Shown: positions 25,986-36,035, counted from the stretch's first letter. The stretch: DNA of 64,000 nt from Flavobacterium sp. JAS (GCF_020991455.1 NZ_JAJMOX010000003.1:372001-436000); one strand, 5' to 3'. Translations and numbers: made by a program. Notes: generated by a model not told the origin, from the sequence alone.

Positions 25986-26138
25986 TACATCATTAGTACA
26001 TCATAAAGAAATGTTAATAATCTAAAATTAACATTTATTATGTTGATTTGTAGTTGTTTATGTTCTGAATTTAACATAATGATGTAGCTATGTTGTAGTG
26101 GTTTTGATGTACTACAACGTTGTAATTGTTTAATTTGG
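25986..26138 (+). promoter_or_regulatory. susC control region with operator-like dyad
   Basis: Three signals are visible. A direct repeat TACATCAT occurs at 25986 and 25997, 11 bp apart. A perfect dyad ATGTTAAT/ATTAACAT lies at 26011-26018 and 26027-26034. A perfect 8-bp dyad GTTGTAGT/ACTACAAC lies at 26092-26099 and 26111-26118 with 11 bp between. TAATTTGG at 26131-26138 is one base off the -7 consensus, which puts the last dyad at about -40, the usual position for an activator touching RNA polymerase. Confidence 0.5.
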
Positions 26139-26167
26139 TCGAACTAACTTAAACGATTACAAACTGT

Positions 26168-29167
26168 ATGAAAAATTTTATTTTTAGCTTTTTAGCACTC
26201 TTGCTTCTTCCGGCTTATATGTCAGGACAAGCAATTAAAGGAAAAGTAGTAGACAGTAGTGGAATGGGAGTTCCCGGAGCAGTTATTAGCGCTCCGCAAT
26301 CCCGAACATCTGCTGATGCTGATTTCGACGGTAATTTTACAATAAACGCCAAAGAGGGTGAGATTTTAAAAATCTCGATGTTAGGTTTTGATGCTATTTC
26401 TATGGCAGCAACATCTGGTATGACTGTTACATTAAAAGAAGCAGAAGATACTGCTTTAAAAGAAGTAGTTGTCATTGGATACGGTACCAGAAAGAAAATT
26501 GATAATACTTCAGCTGTAAGCTCAATTAAATCTGAAGAAATTACAAAAATGAAAGTGTTAAATGCCTCTCAAGCTATACAAGGTAAGGCTGCCGGGGTTC
26601 AGGTATCTACTTCAGATGCACCTGGAAGCACGCCTTCAGTTGTGATCAGGGGAGCTGGTACTGCATTAGGAGGAAGAAATCCTTTATATGTTGTAGACGG
26701 TATGCCTACTGAGAATATCAATAACATTAATACTAATGATATTACATCTTACGAGATTTTGAAAGATGCTTCTTCTTTAGCTATTTATGGAACAAGAGGT
26801 GCAAATGGTGTAATTATGATTACAACCAAAGCTGGAAAAGGAAAACTTACTGTAGATGTTGAAAGTTTTGCAGGTATTAGAAGCCCTTTGAAAAAAGTTA
26901 AAATGGCAAATAGTGACGAGTATGTTCGCTATAGCAATGCTGCTTTCAGCAATGATTTTCCACAAGGCAGATTCTCTGCAAATCAGCCATATAATACAGA
27001 TTGGTTAGATGAGATTACAAGAACGGGAACTTATACTCAAAATAATATTGCAATCTCAGGATCTTCAGAAAATGTAAAATACTTTTTTAGTGTTGGAAAT
27101 TATGAAGAAAAAGGAATTTTGAACGGATCTGATTATGGACGTACAACGATCAGAAACAATAATGAGTTTAAACTTTCAGAAAAAGTTAAAATAACACAAA
27201 ATTTAAGTGTAAGTACTATTAAGAATACACCAATGCCTTTGAGTGCATTTACTAATGCTTACAGACAATCTCCACTAGTTCCTGTACGTTACGCTGACGG
27301 GAAATATGGTGTGCCATTTGTTTCTAATGGAGTTGTAGCTGAAACTGGAGCATCATTTAACAATGTTGGAAATCCTGTAGCTCAATTGGATTATACAAAT
27401 GAACAGCAACAAACAGTTATGTTGCAAGGTGGATTAAAATTAGATTATGATATTATCAAATCTTTAAAATTCACTTCACAATTCAACGGAGAATTTTTTA
27501 CTTACAAACAGTATAATTATGTAGATAATCAAGCTCTTTGGTTAGCTGCAGATCCTACTCGTGTAGCATCAAAGTACCCTTCAGATTTGAATATAAACAC
27601 TTTGACAAGAAACAGAGATCAATACTTTAACTGGAATTTATCTAACTACCTGACTTATAATAAAGTTTTTGCTGATATTCATGATGTTGAAGTTACAGCG
27701 GGTATTGAGGCGAATGTACAAGGAACCAGAGAAAAGTTAACTATTGACAGAAAGAATGTAAATTCAAACTCGAATTACTGGTCTTTAAAAGATGTTAATG
27801 TTGCGGGCACTGTTACAGGTTTAAAAGATGAAGCTTTGAACCAAAGAAGACTTGCATCTTATTTTGCACGTTTTCAATATAAATTGTTAGACAGATATTT
27901 GGTTACAGGTACTGTAAGACGTGATGGATCATCTCAATTTGCTGAAGACAAACGTTGGGGAACATTTCCATCAGTTGGCTTAGGCTGGGTTGTATCTAAA
28001 GAAAGTTTCTTAAGTAATGTAGAACCAATCAATTTATTAAAAATTAGAGGTTCTTGGGGTAGATTAGGAAATCAAAATGTACCACTTAATACACAGCTAT
28101 TAACTTCTGGATTAGATTATTCAGGTTTAGGTTCTGGTACGACAATAAATTCTCAGGTTGATCCTAATTTATCTTGGGAGATTGTTGAAGAACTTTCAGG
28201 AGGTTTTGATTTTGAAGTATTGAACAGCAGATTAAAAGGATCTTTTGATTTGTATGATAAAAATACAACAAATACAATTTTGAATGTTAAGCCATATTCG
28301 ACTTCAGGAATTACGGTAGCTACACCTGCACACGTTGGAGAAGTATCTAACAAAGGTTATGAAATTTCTTTACGTTGGGATGATAAAATAAACGAAAATT
28401 TAAGCTATTGGGTAGGAGGAAATTTTTCTCATAATAAAAATGAACTTACAAGCCTTAAAAATGTTCAGTTAAATCCGATTATTGGAGGAAGTTTAGGAAA
28501 TGGTCAAAATACCAAAATTCTTGATAATACTTCAGTAGGACAACCTTTAGGCAGCTTTTTTATGTATGAGTACGCAGGAGTTGACCCAACAAATGGTCAA
28601 ATGTTGTACTACAAAGCAGATGGCTCTAAAGTAGGTCAATCAGGATTAGATGAACTTAAAGACAAAAAATACGTAGGTTCTCTTTTACCAACTTCTAATT
28701 ATGGAGTTAGTTTAGGACTAAACTATAAAAACATTGATTTTTCTCTAGACGGTTACGGAACCGGAGGTGCAAAAGTATATAACGGAAAAAAAGCACAACG
28801 TTTTGGAGGTGAAAACATAGAAGCTTCGACAGCACGTGATTTCTGGACACCAACTAATACTACAGCTTCTAATCCTGCACCTTCTAATTTAGTTCCTTTC
28901 GCTTCAACTTATTACTTGGAGTCTGCAGACTTTTTTAGAATCAATAACATTACTTTAGGATATAAACTTCCACTTAAAGAAGATCAGTTTATTAGTTTTT
29001 GCCGAATTTATGTAAATGCAATTAACCCATTTATTACACAAAAATTCTCTGGATTTTCACCAGATGTAGTGTCTGATGGTAAGTTAGTTGAAGGTACTCA
29101 AGGGGTTGAGTTAGATGCTTACCCATCATTGAGATCATTTGTTATTGGTGCAAATTTAAAATTTTAA
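26168..29167 (+). CDS. SusC-like TonB-dependent outer-membrane transporter
   Basis: The 999-residue protein has a signal peptide (to about 20), an N-terminal CarboxypepD_reg-like domain (IKGKVVDSSGMGVPGAVI to about 95), a TonB-box/plug region (EVVVIGYGTRKK, then VVIRGAGTALGGRNPLYVVDG and YGTRGANGVIMITTKAG) and a 22-strand barrel ending VIGANLKF. It imports oligosaccharides captured by SusD across the outer membrane with TonB energy. SusD follows 4 bp later, and the regulator lies directly upstream. Confidence 0.96.
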   Translation: MKNFIFSFLALLLLPAYMSGQAIKGKVVDSSGMGVPGAVISAPQSRTSADADFDGNFTINAKEGEILKISMLGFDAISMAATSGMTVTLKEAEDTALKEVVVIGYGTRKKIDNTSAVSSIKSEEITKMKVLNASQAIQGKAAGVQVSTSDAPGSTPSVVIRGAGTALGGRNPLYVVDGMPTENINNINTNDITSYEILKDASSLAIYGTRGANGVIMITTKAGKGKLTVDVESFAGIRSPLKKVKMANSDEYVRYSNAAFSNDFPQGRFSANQPYNTDWLDEITRTGTYTQNNIAISGSSENVKYFFSVGNYEEKGILNGSDYGRTTIRNNNEFKLSEKVKITQNLSVSTIKNTPMPLSAFTNAYRQSPLVPVRYADGKYGVPFVSNGVVAETGASFNNVGNPVAQLDYTNEQQQTVMLQGGLKLDYDIIKSLKFTSQFNGEFFTYKQYNYVDNQALWLAADPTRVASKYPSDLNINTLTRNRDQYFNWNLSNYLTYNKVFADIHDVEVTAGIEANVQGTREKLTIDRKNVNSNSNYWSLKDVNVAGTVTGLKDEALNQRRLASYFARFQYKLLDRYLVTGTVRRDGSSQFAEDKRWGTFPSVGLGWVVSKESFLSNVEPINLLKIRGSWGRLGNQNVPLNTQLLTSGLDYSGLGSGTTINSQVDPNLSWEIVEELSGGFDFEVLNSRLKGSFDLYDKNTTNTILNVKPYSTSGITVATPAHVGEVSNKGYEISLRWDDKINENLSYWVGGNFSHNKNELTSLKNVQLNPIIGGSLGNGQNTKILDNTSVGQPLGSFFMYEYAGVDPTNGQMLYYKADGSKVGQSGLDELKDKKYVGSLLPTSNYGVSLGLNYKNIDFSLDGYGTGGAKVYNGKKAQRFGGENIEASTARDFWTPTNTTASNPAPSNLVPFASTYYLESADFFRINNITLGYKLPLKEDQFISFCRIYVNAINPFITQKFSGFSPDVVSDGKLVEGTQGVELDAYPSLRSFVIGANLKF

Positions 29168-29171
29168 TATT

Positions 29172-30635
29172 ATGAAAAGATTATATATATCAATGTTTGT
29201 ACTTTCTGGGTTATTATTATCCGGATGTTCAGATGATTTTTTGGATGTAGAGCCAACAGAAGCTATTCCGGCAGATCCTGCTTTGGTGAATAGTGATGCT
29301 GGAGCTTCAGGTTTTGTAACTGCAATTTACAATCAATTTTTAGGCTGGGAAATGTCCTCTTTTGGATGGAACGCAGTTTCAAGTATTATCACTGATGATG
29401 CTGATAAAGGTTCTGATCCGGGAGATACTGGTGGGGATAAAGATATTGTTGATGCTTTAACTTATAATGCTTCAACTCCATCATTTCAATCTACCTGGGA
29501 GGCTAATTATGCAGGGATAAACAGGTGTAATCAAGCATTGGCAATGTTTCCTAAATTAGATAAGGCAACACCTAGTTTAAAAGCGAGATTAGTAGGTGAA
29601 ACGAAGTTTTTGAGAGCTTTTATGTATTTTACTTTAGTAAAAGGATATGGAGGAGTTCCTATTATAGATCATTTAGCTACAGTTCCAATATCTGATGAAG
29701 ATAGAAAAATGCAATTGACACGTAAATCAGTAGCAGAAGTTTATGCTTTTATAGAGCAAGATCTAAATGATGCTATCGAAGCTTTGCCTTTAAAATCAAC
29801 TTATACAGGGGCAGATGTTGTCAGAGCTTCTAAAGGATCAGCGTATGCTTTATTAGCAAAAGTAAATTTATACCTAAAAAATTGGCAAAAAGTAATTGAC
29901 AATTGTGATAAAGTAACAGGGTATTCTTTAGTTTCTGATTATTCTTTACAGTTTAAAAAAGAAGGAGAATTTGGTTCTGAATCTATTTTCGAAATTAACG
30001 GAGTAGGTTCTACTTCAAGCCCTGGATTTGGAATTGGAAATTACTCTGTTTCTCAAGCACCGCGTGGTGCCGGAGGATGGGGTTGGGGATTCAATACTCC
30101 AACTGAAGGATTAGCAAATGCTTATGAAGCAGGCGATGTTAGAAAAAATGCGACCATTATATTCAGAGGTTCAGTTTTATATGATGGTAGAGAAATACCA
30201 TCAACTGTAGCAAATCCAAGATACAATTATAAAGCATATTCATCATCTTTTTACAATCAGGAATTTACAGATACAAATCTTAGATATTTAAGATATGCCG
30301 AAGTTATATTAATGAAAGCTGAAGCTTTAAATGAATTAGGACAAACTTCAGATGCAATTCCTTTAGTAAATCAAATTCGTAAAAGAGCAGGTTTAGGAGA
30401 TACTCCTTTTACTTCTCAATCAGATATTAGAAAAGCAATCTGGAAAGAAAGAAGATTAGAATTTGCTTTTGAGCACGACAGATGGTTTGATCTTGTTAGA
30501 ACAGGACAAGCTGAAGCGGCTATGGCAGCAGATGGTAAAACTTTTGTTGTTGGAAAACATGAATTATGGCCTATTCCAACTTCATTCTTAAGAGAAGCCA
30601 ATGGTCTTTCACAACAAAACCCTGGAGGTTACTAA
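29172..30635 (+). CDS. SusD/RagB-family glycan-binding lipoprotein
   Basis: The 487-residue surface lipoprotein has a signal peptide with lipobox LSGC (Cys19) followed by SDDFLDVEPTEA, a start typical of the family. The all-helical TPR scaffold follows, with ETKFLRAFMYFTLVKGYGGVPII as the SusD signature. The RagB C-terminal domain contains LRYAEVILMKAEALNELG, IWKERRLEFAFEHDRWFDLVR and a final ELWPIPTSF. It caps the SusC transporter and binds the substrate glycan. Confidence 0.96.
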   Translation: MKRLYISMFVLSGLLLSGCSDDFLDVEPTEAIPADPALVNSDAGASGFVTAIYNQFLGWEMSSFGWNAVSSIITDDADKGSDPGDTGGDKDIVDALTYNASTPSFQSTWEANYAGINRCNQALAMFPKLDKATPSLKARLVGETKFLRAFMYFTLVKGYGGVPIIDHLATVPISDEDRKMQLTRKSVAEVYAFIEQDLNDAIEALPLKSTYTGADVVRASKGSAYALLAKVNLYLKNWQKVIDNCDKVTGYSLVSDYSLQFKKEGEFGSESIFEINGVGSTSSPGFGIGNYSVSQAPRGAGGWGWGFNTPTEGLANAYEAGDVRKNATIIFRGSVLYDGREIPSTVANPRYNYKAYSSSFYNQEFTDTNLRYLRYAEVILMKAEALNELGQTSDAIPLVNQIRKRAGLGDTPFTSQSDIRKAIWKERRLEFAFEHDRWFDLVRTGQAEAAMAADGKTFVVGKHELWPIPTSFLREANGLSQQNPGGY

Positions 30636-30645
30636 TTAAAATTTC

Positions 30646-30683
30646 AAAATCACTCCTTTCAAAACTTAGAAAGGAGTGATTTT
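30646..30683 (+). terminator. Intercistronic hairpin after susD
   Basis: AAAATCACTCCTTTC and its exact complement make a 15-bp stem with an 8-nt loop, followed by TTTATTAATTGTTTTTT. It lies between susD and the glycanase genes. It may end part of the transcripts or protect the susCD message. Confidence 0.6.
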
Positions 30684-30709
30684 ATTAATTGTTTTTTAAA
30701 TTTTTTATA

Positions 30710-32080
30710 ATGGTTAGAATTTCAGTTTTATTACTAGTTTTTACTTTTTTTGGTTGTGGAAAAAATGCCGATAAATCAAAAAGTAGTGTTACAGAAAATA
30801 TTTCTACTGCGAAACTTACAGATGAGCAACTTTTAGGAGTAGTTCAAAAACAAACTTTTAAGTATTTCTGGGAATATGCTGAACCAAATTCAGGATTAGC
30901 CAGAGAGCGTTTTCATCCTGATGGGAATTACCCTGAAAATGATGCTAATATTGTTACAACCGGAGGTTCTGGTTTTGGATTAATGGCAATCGTTTCCGGA
31001 ATGTCTCAAGGATATATTACAAAAGCACAAGGGGTTGAAAGACTAAACAAAATTGCAGATTTTTTAGGCAAAGCAGATCGTTTTCACGGAGCATGGTCAC
31101 ATTGGATAGACGGAAATACCGGAAAAGTAAAGCCTTTTGGAACCAAGGATAATGGAGGAGATTTAGTCGAAACCTCATTTTTGGTTGCAGGAATGATTAC
31201 TGTTCGCGAATATCTAAAAGACGGTTCTGTAAATGAAAAAGCAGTTGCTCAAAAATATGATGCACTTTGGAAAGGTGTTGACTGGCAATGGTATACTAAC
31301 AACAAAAATGTATTGTATTGGCATTGGTCGCCAACCTACGATTGGCAAATGAATTTTGCACTTGAAGGATACAACGAATGTTTAATTACTTATGTATTGG
31401 GAGCATCTTCGCCAACACATGCAATCGATGCAAAAGCGTATCACGAAGGATGGGCAAGAAAAGGTGAGATAGTTTCTTCTAACACAAAATACAATATTCC
31501 TTTAATTTTAAGTCATAATGGCGCTAAAGAATTTGGAGGGCCTTTATTTTGGGCGCATTATTCTTATGTAGGACTTGATCCAAATCAGTTAAGTGATAAG
31601 TACGCTAATTATTGGGATTTGAATGTAAATCAGACGAAAATCAATTATGAGTATTGTATTCAAAATCCTAAAAAAGGTTACAGTGCTGATTATTGGGGAT
31701 TGACAGCGTCCTATTCCAGAAATCCTGATGGATCAATCGGTTACAATGCGCACATGCCAAGCAACGATCAGGGCGTTATGTCACCAACTGCTGCAATAAG
31801 TTCGATTGTATATACGCCAAAAGAGTCAATGGCAGTAATTCGTAATTTATACGAAAACCATAAAAAAGAAACTTGGGGAGAAGCAGGTTTTTACGATGCT
31901 TTAAGCTTACAGAATAATAACTGGGTAGCAAAACGCTATTTAGCAATTGATCAGGGACCGGAAGTAGTTATGATCGAAAATTACCGAACTGGTTTATTAT
32001 GGAAGCTATTTATGAATGCCCCTGAAGTTAAACAAGGATTAGTTAAACTTGGTTTCAAATCTGGAAAATACGGGTTTTAA
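30710..32080 (+). CDS. GH144-like glycoside hydrolase (glycoamylase-like), lipoprotein
   Basis: The start is the ATG at 30710, giving MVRISVLLLVFTFFGCG with lipobox Cys16; an in-frame TTG at 30689 is less likely. The mature protein has the glycoamylase-like alpha-barrel domain (PF10091), which is CAZy family GH144: LLGVVQKQTFKYFWEYAEP, ANIVTTGGSGFGLMAI, HGAWSHWIDGNTG, GDLVETSFLVAGM, LYWHWSPTYDWQMN and a late DQGPEVVMIENYRTGLLW. Characterised GH144 enzymes cut beta-1,2-glucan. The neighbouring GH3 would finish sophorose-type products. Family call is strong; substrate is inferred. Confidence 0.85.
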   Translation: MVRISVLLLVFTFFGCGKNADKSKSSVTENISTAKLTDEQLLGVVQKQTFKYFWEYAEPNSGLARERFHPDGNYPENDANIVTTGGSGFGLMAIVSGMSQGYITKAQGVERLNKIADFLGKADRFHGAWSHWIDGNTGKVKPFGTKDNGGDLVETSFLVAGMITVREYLKDGSVNEKAVAQKYDALWKGVDWQWYTNNKNVLYWHWSPTYDWQMNFALEGYNECLITYVLGASSPTHAIDAKAYHEGWARKGEIVSSNTKYNIPLILSHNGAKEFGGPLFWAHYSYVGLDPNQLSDKYANYWDLNVNQTKINYEYCIQNPKKGYSADYWGLTASYSRNPDGSIGYNAHMPSNDQGVMSPTAAISSIVYTPKESMAVIRNLYENHKKETWGEAGFYDALSLQNNNWVAKRYLAIDQGPEVVMIENYRTGLLWKLFMNAPEVKQGLVKLGFKSGKYGF

Positions 32081-32805
32081 TGGCATTTAATATGAAATAT
32101 AAATTCACATTAATTACAGTACTATTTTCTATGTTGAGTTTTGCACAAAGCGAAACAACCGGAACAATAAAAACAGTAGTAATGGTAAAGCATGAATTAG
32201 GTTACGCTTTACACAAACCTGCCAATACAAAAGAAAATAAGCCATTAATAGTTTTTATTTCGGGTGATGGAGAGAAAGGTACTGACATTGAAAAAGTAAA
32301 AATTAATGGACCTTTAAAATATTTAAAAACGCATCAATTAGACGCTTACGTTTTGGCTCCACAATGCAAAGAAGATGAAAATTGGGATATTGAATCGATT
32401 AATGAATTGATTTTAAAAATTCAAAAAGAGAATAAAATAGATTCCAACAGAATATATGTTACAGGTTTAAGTTCCGGAGGTTGGGCAGCATGGAATTTAG
32501 CGCTTTCATATCCGGATAAATTTGCCGCGATAGTGCCAATTTCGGGTTTTGTTGATTTGATAGAATTAGAAAGTGCTTGTAAAATTGCTACTATTCCAAC
32601 CAGGATTTTTCACGGATTATTAGACGATGTGGTAAAGGTAGATTATGCAATTACCATTTACAAAGAATTAAAAAAATGCAATGCCAAAGATGTTCAATTG
32701 ACCATTTTTGATGATGCAGGTCACGATAGTTGGTCACGAGTTTATGACAATCCGGAGATTTATAACTGGATGTTTAAACAGATAAAAACGAATACGAACA
32801 AATAA
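32080..32805 (+). CDS. Secreted alpha/beta hydrolase, esterase-like
   Basis: The 241-residue protein with a signal peptide ending LSFAQ is an alpha/beta hydrolase of the esterase/PHB-depolymerase or prolyl-oligopeptidase type. The nucleophile elbow is GLSSGGW, the acid is probably Asp in GLLDDVV, and the His lies in DDAGHDSW. It may remove acyl groups (acetyl, succinyl) from the glycan. The ATG overlaps the stop of the GH144 gene (TAATG); a second ATG at 32092 is also possible. Operon with the glycanases is clear. Confidence 0.78.
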   Translation: MAFNMKYKFTLITVLFSMLSFAQSETTGTIKTVVMVKHELGYALHKPANTKENKPLIVFISGDGEKGTDIEKVKINGPLKYLKTHQLDAYVLAPQCKEDENWDIESINELILKIQKENKIDSNRIYVTGLSSGGWAAWNLALSYPDKFAAIVPISGFVDLIELESACKIATIPTRIFHGLLDDVVKVDYAITIYKELKKCNAKDVQLTIFDDAGHDSWSRVYDNPEIYNWMFKQIKTNTNK

Positions 32806-32816
32806 ATATTAATAGA

Positions 32817-35117
32817 ATGAAAAACAAATTAGTCTTACTTTTTTTAGGATGTGCTGTTTTGGGTTACGCTCAAAAAAGGACCACTAAAAATACAGTAAAA
32901 ATTAAACCAAAATCAGAGTTTGTAGCGGAGTTGATGTCGAAAATGACGTTAGATGAAAAATTAGGGCAGCTTAATTTACCAACTTCTGGAGATATTACTA
33001 CAGGACAAGCAAATAGCTCTAATGTGGCTAAAAATATTGCTGAAGGTAAGGTTGGAGGTTTATTCAATATTAAATCTGTTCAGAAAATTAAAGAAGTACA
33101 AAAGATTGCTGTTGAGCAGAGCCGCTTGAAAATTCCGTTGCTTTTTGGTATGGATGTAATTCATGGTTACGAAACAACATTCCCAATTCCGTTAGGATTA
33201 TCTTGTACTTGGGATATGGGTTTAATCGAAAGAAGTGCACAAATCGCTGCTCAGGAAGCAAGTGCTGATGGGATCAACTGGACATTCTCTCCAATGGTAG
33301 ATATTTCTCGTGACCCTCGTTGGGGAAGAGTTTCTGAAGGTTCAGGAGAAGACCCGTATTTAGGAAGCCAAATTGCAAAAGCAATGGTAAATGGTTACCA
33401 ACAGCACGATCTTTCTAAGAATAATTCTATCATGGCGTGTGTTAAACACTTCGCTTTATATGGTGCACCAGAAGCTGGGCGTGATTACAATACGGTTGAC
33501 ATGAGTCATATCAGAATGTTTAATGATTATTTCCCTCCTTATAAAGCTGCTGTTGATGCAGGAGTAGGTTCTGTAATGGCTTCTTTCAATGAAATTGACG
33601 GAATTCCTGCAACAGGAAACAAATGGTTAATGACCGATGTTTTAAGAAAACAATGGGGCTTTAAAGGTTTCGTAGTAACAGATTTTACTGGAATCCCTGA
33701 AATGATCGAACACGGAATGGGTGATTTACAAGCAGTTTCGGCTTTATCATTAAATGCTGGTGTAGAAATGGATATGGTTGGTGAAGGTTTCTTAGGTACT
33801 TTGAAAAAATCTTTAGACGAGAAAAAAGTAACAATCGAGACAATTGACAATGCTGTTAAACTTATTTTAGAAGCAAAATACGATTTAGGATTATTTAGTG
33901 ATCCATATAAATATTGTGATGTAAACAGAGCAAAAACAGAGATTTTTACAGCAAGCAGCAGAAAAGAAGCAAGATCAATATCTGCGCAATCATTGGTTTT
34001 GTTAAAAAATCAAAATCAAGTATTGCCTCTTAAAAAATCAGGAACAATTGCTTTAATTGGACCATTGGCTGATGCTAAAGAAAACATGCCGGGAACCTGG
34101 AGTGTAGCTACAAAAATGGAAAATGCTATTTCATTATTAGCAGGAATCAAAGAAGTAGCGGGATCTTCTACAAAAGTATTATATGCTAAAGGAAGTAACT
34201 TAGATTACGATGAAACTTTTGAAACTAACGCAACAATGTTTGGTAAAACCTTACACCGCGATGGACGTTCTAAAGAAGAATTATTAGCAGAAGCATTAAA
34301 AGTAGCGAATCAATCAGATGTAATTGTTGCCGCACTTGGAGAATCTGCTGAAATGAGTGGAGAATCTAGCAGCCGTACGAATTTAGAAATTCCACAAGCT
34401 CAAAAAGATTTATTAAATGCTTTATTAAAAACAGGAAAACCAGTTGTTTTAGTATTATTCGACGGTCGTCCGTTAGTAATTAAAGAAGAGAACGAAACTG
34501 TTCCTGCTATTTTAAATGTTTGGTTCGCAGGTAGTGAAGCAGGTTATGCTATTGCCGATGTTTTATTTGGAGATGTAAATCCTTCAGGAAAATTGACTTC
34601 AACTTTCCCAAGAAGTGTTGGACAATTACCAATTTATTACGCACACAAAAACACAGGAAGACCACTTTCTAACACAGAAGGTAAATTCGAAAAATTCAGA
34701 TCTAACTATATCGACGAAAGAAACGAGCCATTATTCCCATTTGGTTTCGGATTAAGTTATACTTCTTTTGAATATTCAAATGTGAAAATTTCATCGGATA
34801 AAATGAATTTCAACGGAAAATTAAAAGTGACTGTTGATGTTGCAAACACAGGAAATTATGACGGAAAAGAAACCGTTCAATTATACATTAGAGATTTAGT
34901 AGGTTCAGTAACAAGACCAGTTAGAGAATTGAAAAATTTCCAAAAAATAGCACTTAAAAAAGATGAAAAACAAACTGTGTCATTTGATATCACAGTTGAA
35001 GATTTAAAATTTTATAATTCTGATTTACAATTCGTAGCAGAACCTGGACAGTTTGATGTTTTCGTTGGAGGAAATTCAAATGCAGACAAGAAAGTTAGTT
35101 TTGAATTAACTAAATAG
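32817..35117 (+). CDS. bglX: GH3 beta-glucosidase, BglX-like, secreted
   Basis: The 766-residue periplasmic enzyme removes terminal beta-glucose. After the signal peptide (ends GYAQ) come the GH3 N-terminal TIM barrel and C-terminal domain, then a fibronectin III-like domain (about 670-760). Conserved parts are PLLFGMDVIHGYETTFPIPLG, ACVKHFALYGAPEAGRDYN, and KGFVVTDF with nucleophile Asp289. The acid/base Glu is probably in the GESAEMSGES loop. It sits 11 bp after the esterase gene and ends at a terminator, so it closes the first enzyme operon. Confidence 0.92.
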   Translation: MKNKLVLLFLGCAVLGYAQKRTTKNTVKIKPKSEFVAELMSKMTLDEKLGQLNLPTSGDITTGQANSSNVAKNIAEGKVGGLFNIKSVQKIKEVQKIAVEQSRLKIPLLFGMDVIHGYETTFPIPLGLSCTWDMGLIERSAQIAAQEASADGINWTFSPMVDISRDPRWGRVSEGSGEDPYLGSQIAKAMVNGYQQHDLSKNNSIMACVKHFALYGAPEAGRDYNTVDMSHIRMFNDYFPPYKAAVDAGVGSVMASFNEIDGIPATGNKWLMTDVLRKQWGFKGFVVTDFTGIPEMIEHGMGDLQAVSALSLNAGVEMDMVGEGFLGTLKKSLDEKKVTIETIDNAVKLILEAKYDLGLFSDPYKYCDVNRAKTEIFTASSRKEARSISAQSLVLLKNQNQVLPLKKSGTIALIGPLADAKENMPGTWSVATKMENAISLLAGIKEVAGSSTKVLYAKGSNLDYDETFETNATMFGKTLHRDGRSKEELLAEALKVANQSDVIVAALGESAEMSGESSSRTNLEIPQAQKDLLNALLKTGKPVVLVLFDGRPLVIKEENETVPAILNVWFAGSEAGYAIADVLFGDVNPSGKLTSTFPRSVGQLPIYYAHKNTGRPLSNTEGKFEKFRSNYIDERNEPLFPFGFGLSYTSFEYSNVKISSDKMNFNGKLKVTVDVANTGNYDGKETVQLYIRDLVGSVTRPVRELKNFQKIALKKDEKQTVSFDITVEDLKFYNSDLQFVAEPGQFDVFVGGNSNADKKVSFELTK

Positions 35118-35137
35118 TTGGTTTGTTTATTTTAATT

Positions 35138-35173
35138 AGCCCTTCGTAATTGGTTAACGGAGGGCTTTTTTTT
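35138..35173 (+). terminator. Terminator of bglX
   Basis: AGCCCTTCGT pairs with ACGGAGGGCT (one G-U pair) around a 16-nt loop, followed by eight Ts. Confidence 0.8.
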
Positions 35174-35249
35174 CGCTTTTTGGCCAGTAGTTTGTAGGTA
35201 AAATCGTTACTCTGGACTTTTAGAAAAATATAAATTTAATTTCTATATA

Positions 35250-36035
35250 ATGAATACAATTAAAATTTCAAGTGCATTTGTTTTAATGCTAATGATGGTT
35301 GTTTTCTCTTCTTGCAGTGTAAAAAAAAATGGTATTGTAGCACATCGAGGAGCTTGGAAAAAAAATAACTTACCAGAAAATTCAATTGCTTCTCTTAGAC
35401 ATGCAATTGATATGAAACTTGTTGGTTCAGAATTTGACGTTTGGAGAACAGCCGATGATTCTCTTGTAATCAATCACGATGCACATTATAATAAGTTGCT
35501 AATTGAAGAAACAAATTACCAAGACCTGATAAAGTTTAAACTTTCGAACGGAGAGAAGCTTCCAACTTTACACGAATATATTACGGAAGGCAAAAGAAAT
35601 AACAAACACACACTTTTGGTCTGTGAAATAAAACCTTCGGAAATAAGTAAAGAAAGAGGAAAACAAACTGCCATAAAAACCGTTGAAATGATCAAAAAAC
35701 TCAACGCAGATAAAATAACGGCTTACATAAGTTTTGACTACGAAATTCTAAAACAGATCCAACAAATTGATCCAAAAGCTTCATTGCAATATCTGGAAGG
35801 AAATAAATCTCCAGCAGAAGTAAAAAAGGATAATATTTCTGGTGTTGATTATCATTATTCGGTTTTTCAAAAACACCCTGAGTGGATAAAAGAAGCGAAA
35901 GACAACAACATTATTTTAAATGTCTGGACAGTTAATGATGCTGATGTTATGGATTGGATTATTGGAAATAATTTTGATTATATAACTACTAATGAACCTG
36001 AATTACTTGCTGAAAGATTAATGAAGAGAAAATAA
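35250..36035 (+). CDS. Glycerophosphodiester phosphodiesterase lipoprotein
   Basis: The 261-residue GDPD-family protein has lipobox Cys22 (FSSC). The fold starts VAHRGAWKKNNLPENS with catalytic His32 and Arg33, continues with GSEFDVWRTADDSLVINHD (metal ligands Glu/Asp and second His), and ends with the conserved NVWTVNDADVMDW. It hydrolyses a phosphodiester in glycerophosphodiesters or a phosphoglycerol-decorated polymer. Its place inside the glycan locus raises the possibility that the substrate glycan carries phosphoglycerol, which is inference. It has its own upstream gap after the bglX terminator. Confidence 0.88.
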   Translation: MNTIKISSAFVLMLMMVVFSSCSVKKNGIVAHRGAWKKNNLPENSIASLRHAIDMKLVGSEFDVWRTADDSLVINHDAHYNKLLIEETNYQDLIKFKLSNGEKLPTLHEYITEGKRNNKHTLLVCEIKPSEISKERGKQTAIKTVEMIKKLNADKITAYISFDYEILKQIQQIDPKASLQYLEGNKSPAEVKKDNISGVDYHYSVFQKHPEWIKEAKDNNIILNVWTVNDADVMDWIIGNNFDYITTNEPELLAERLMKRK

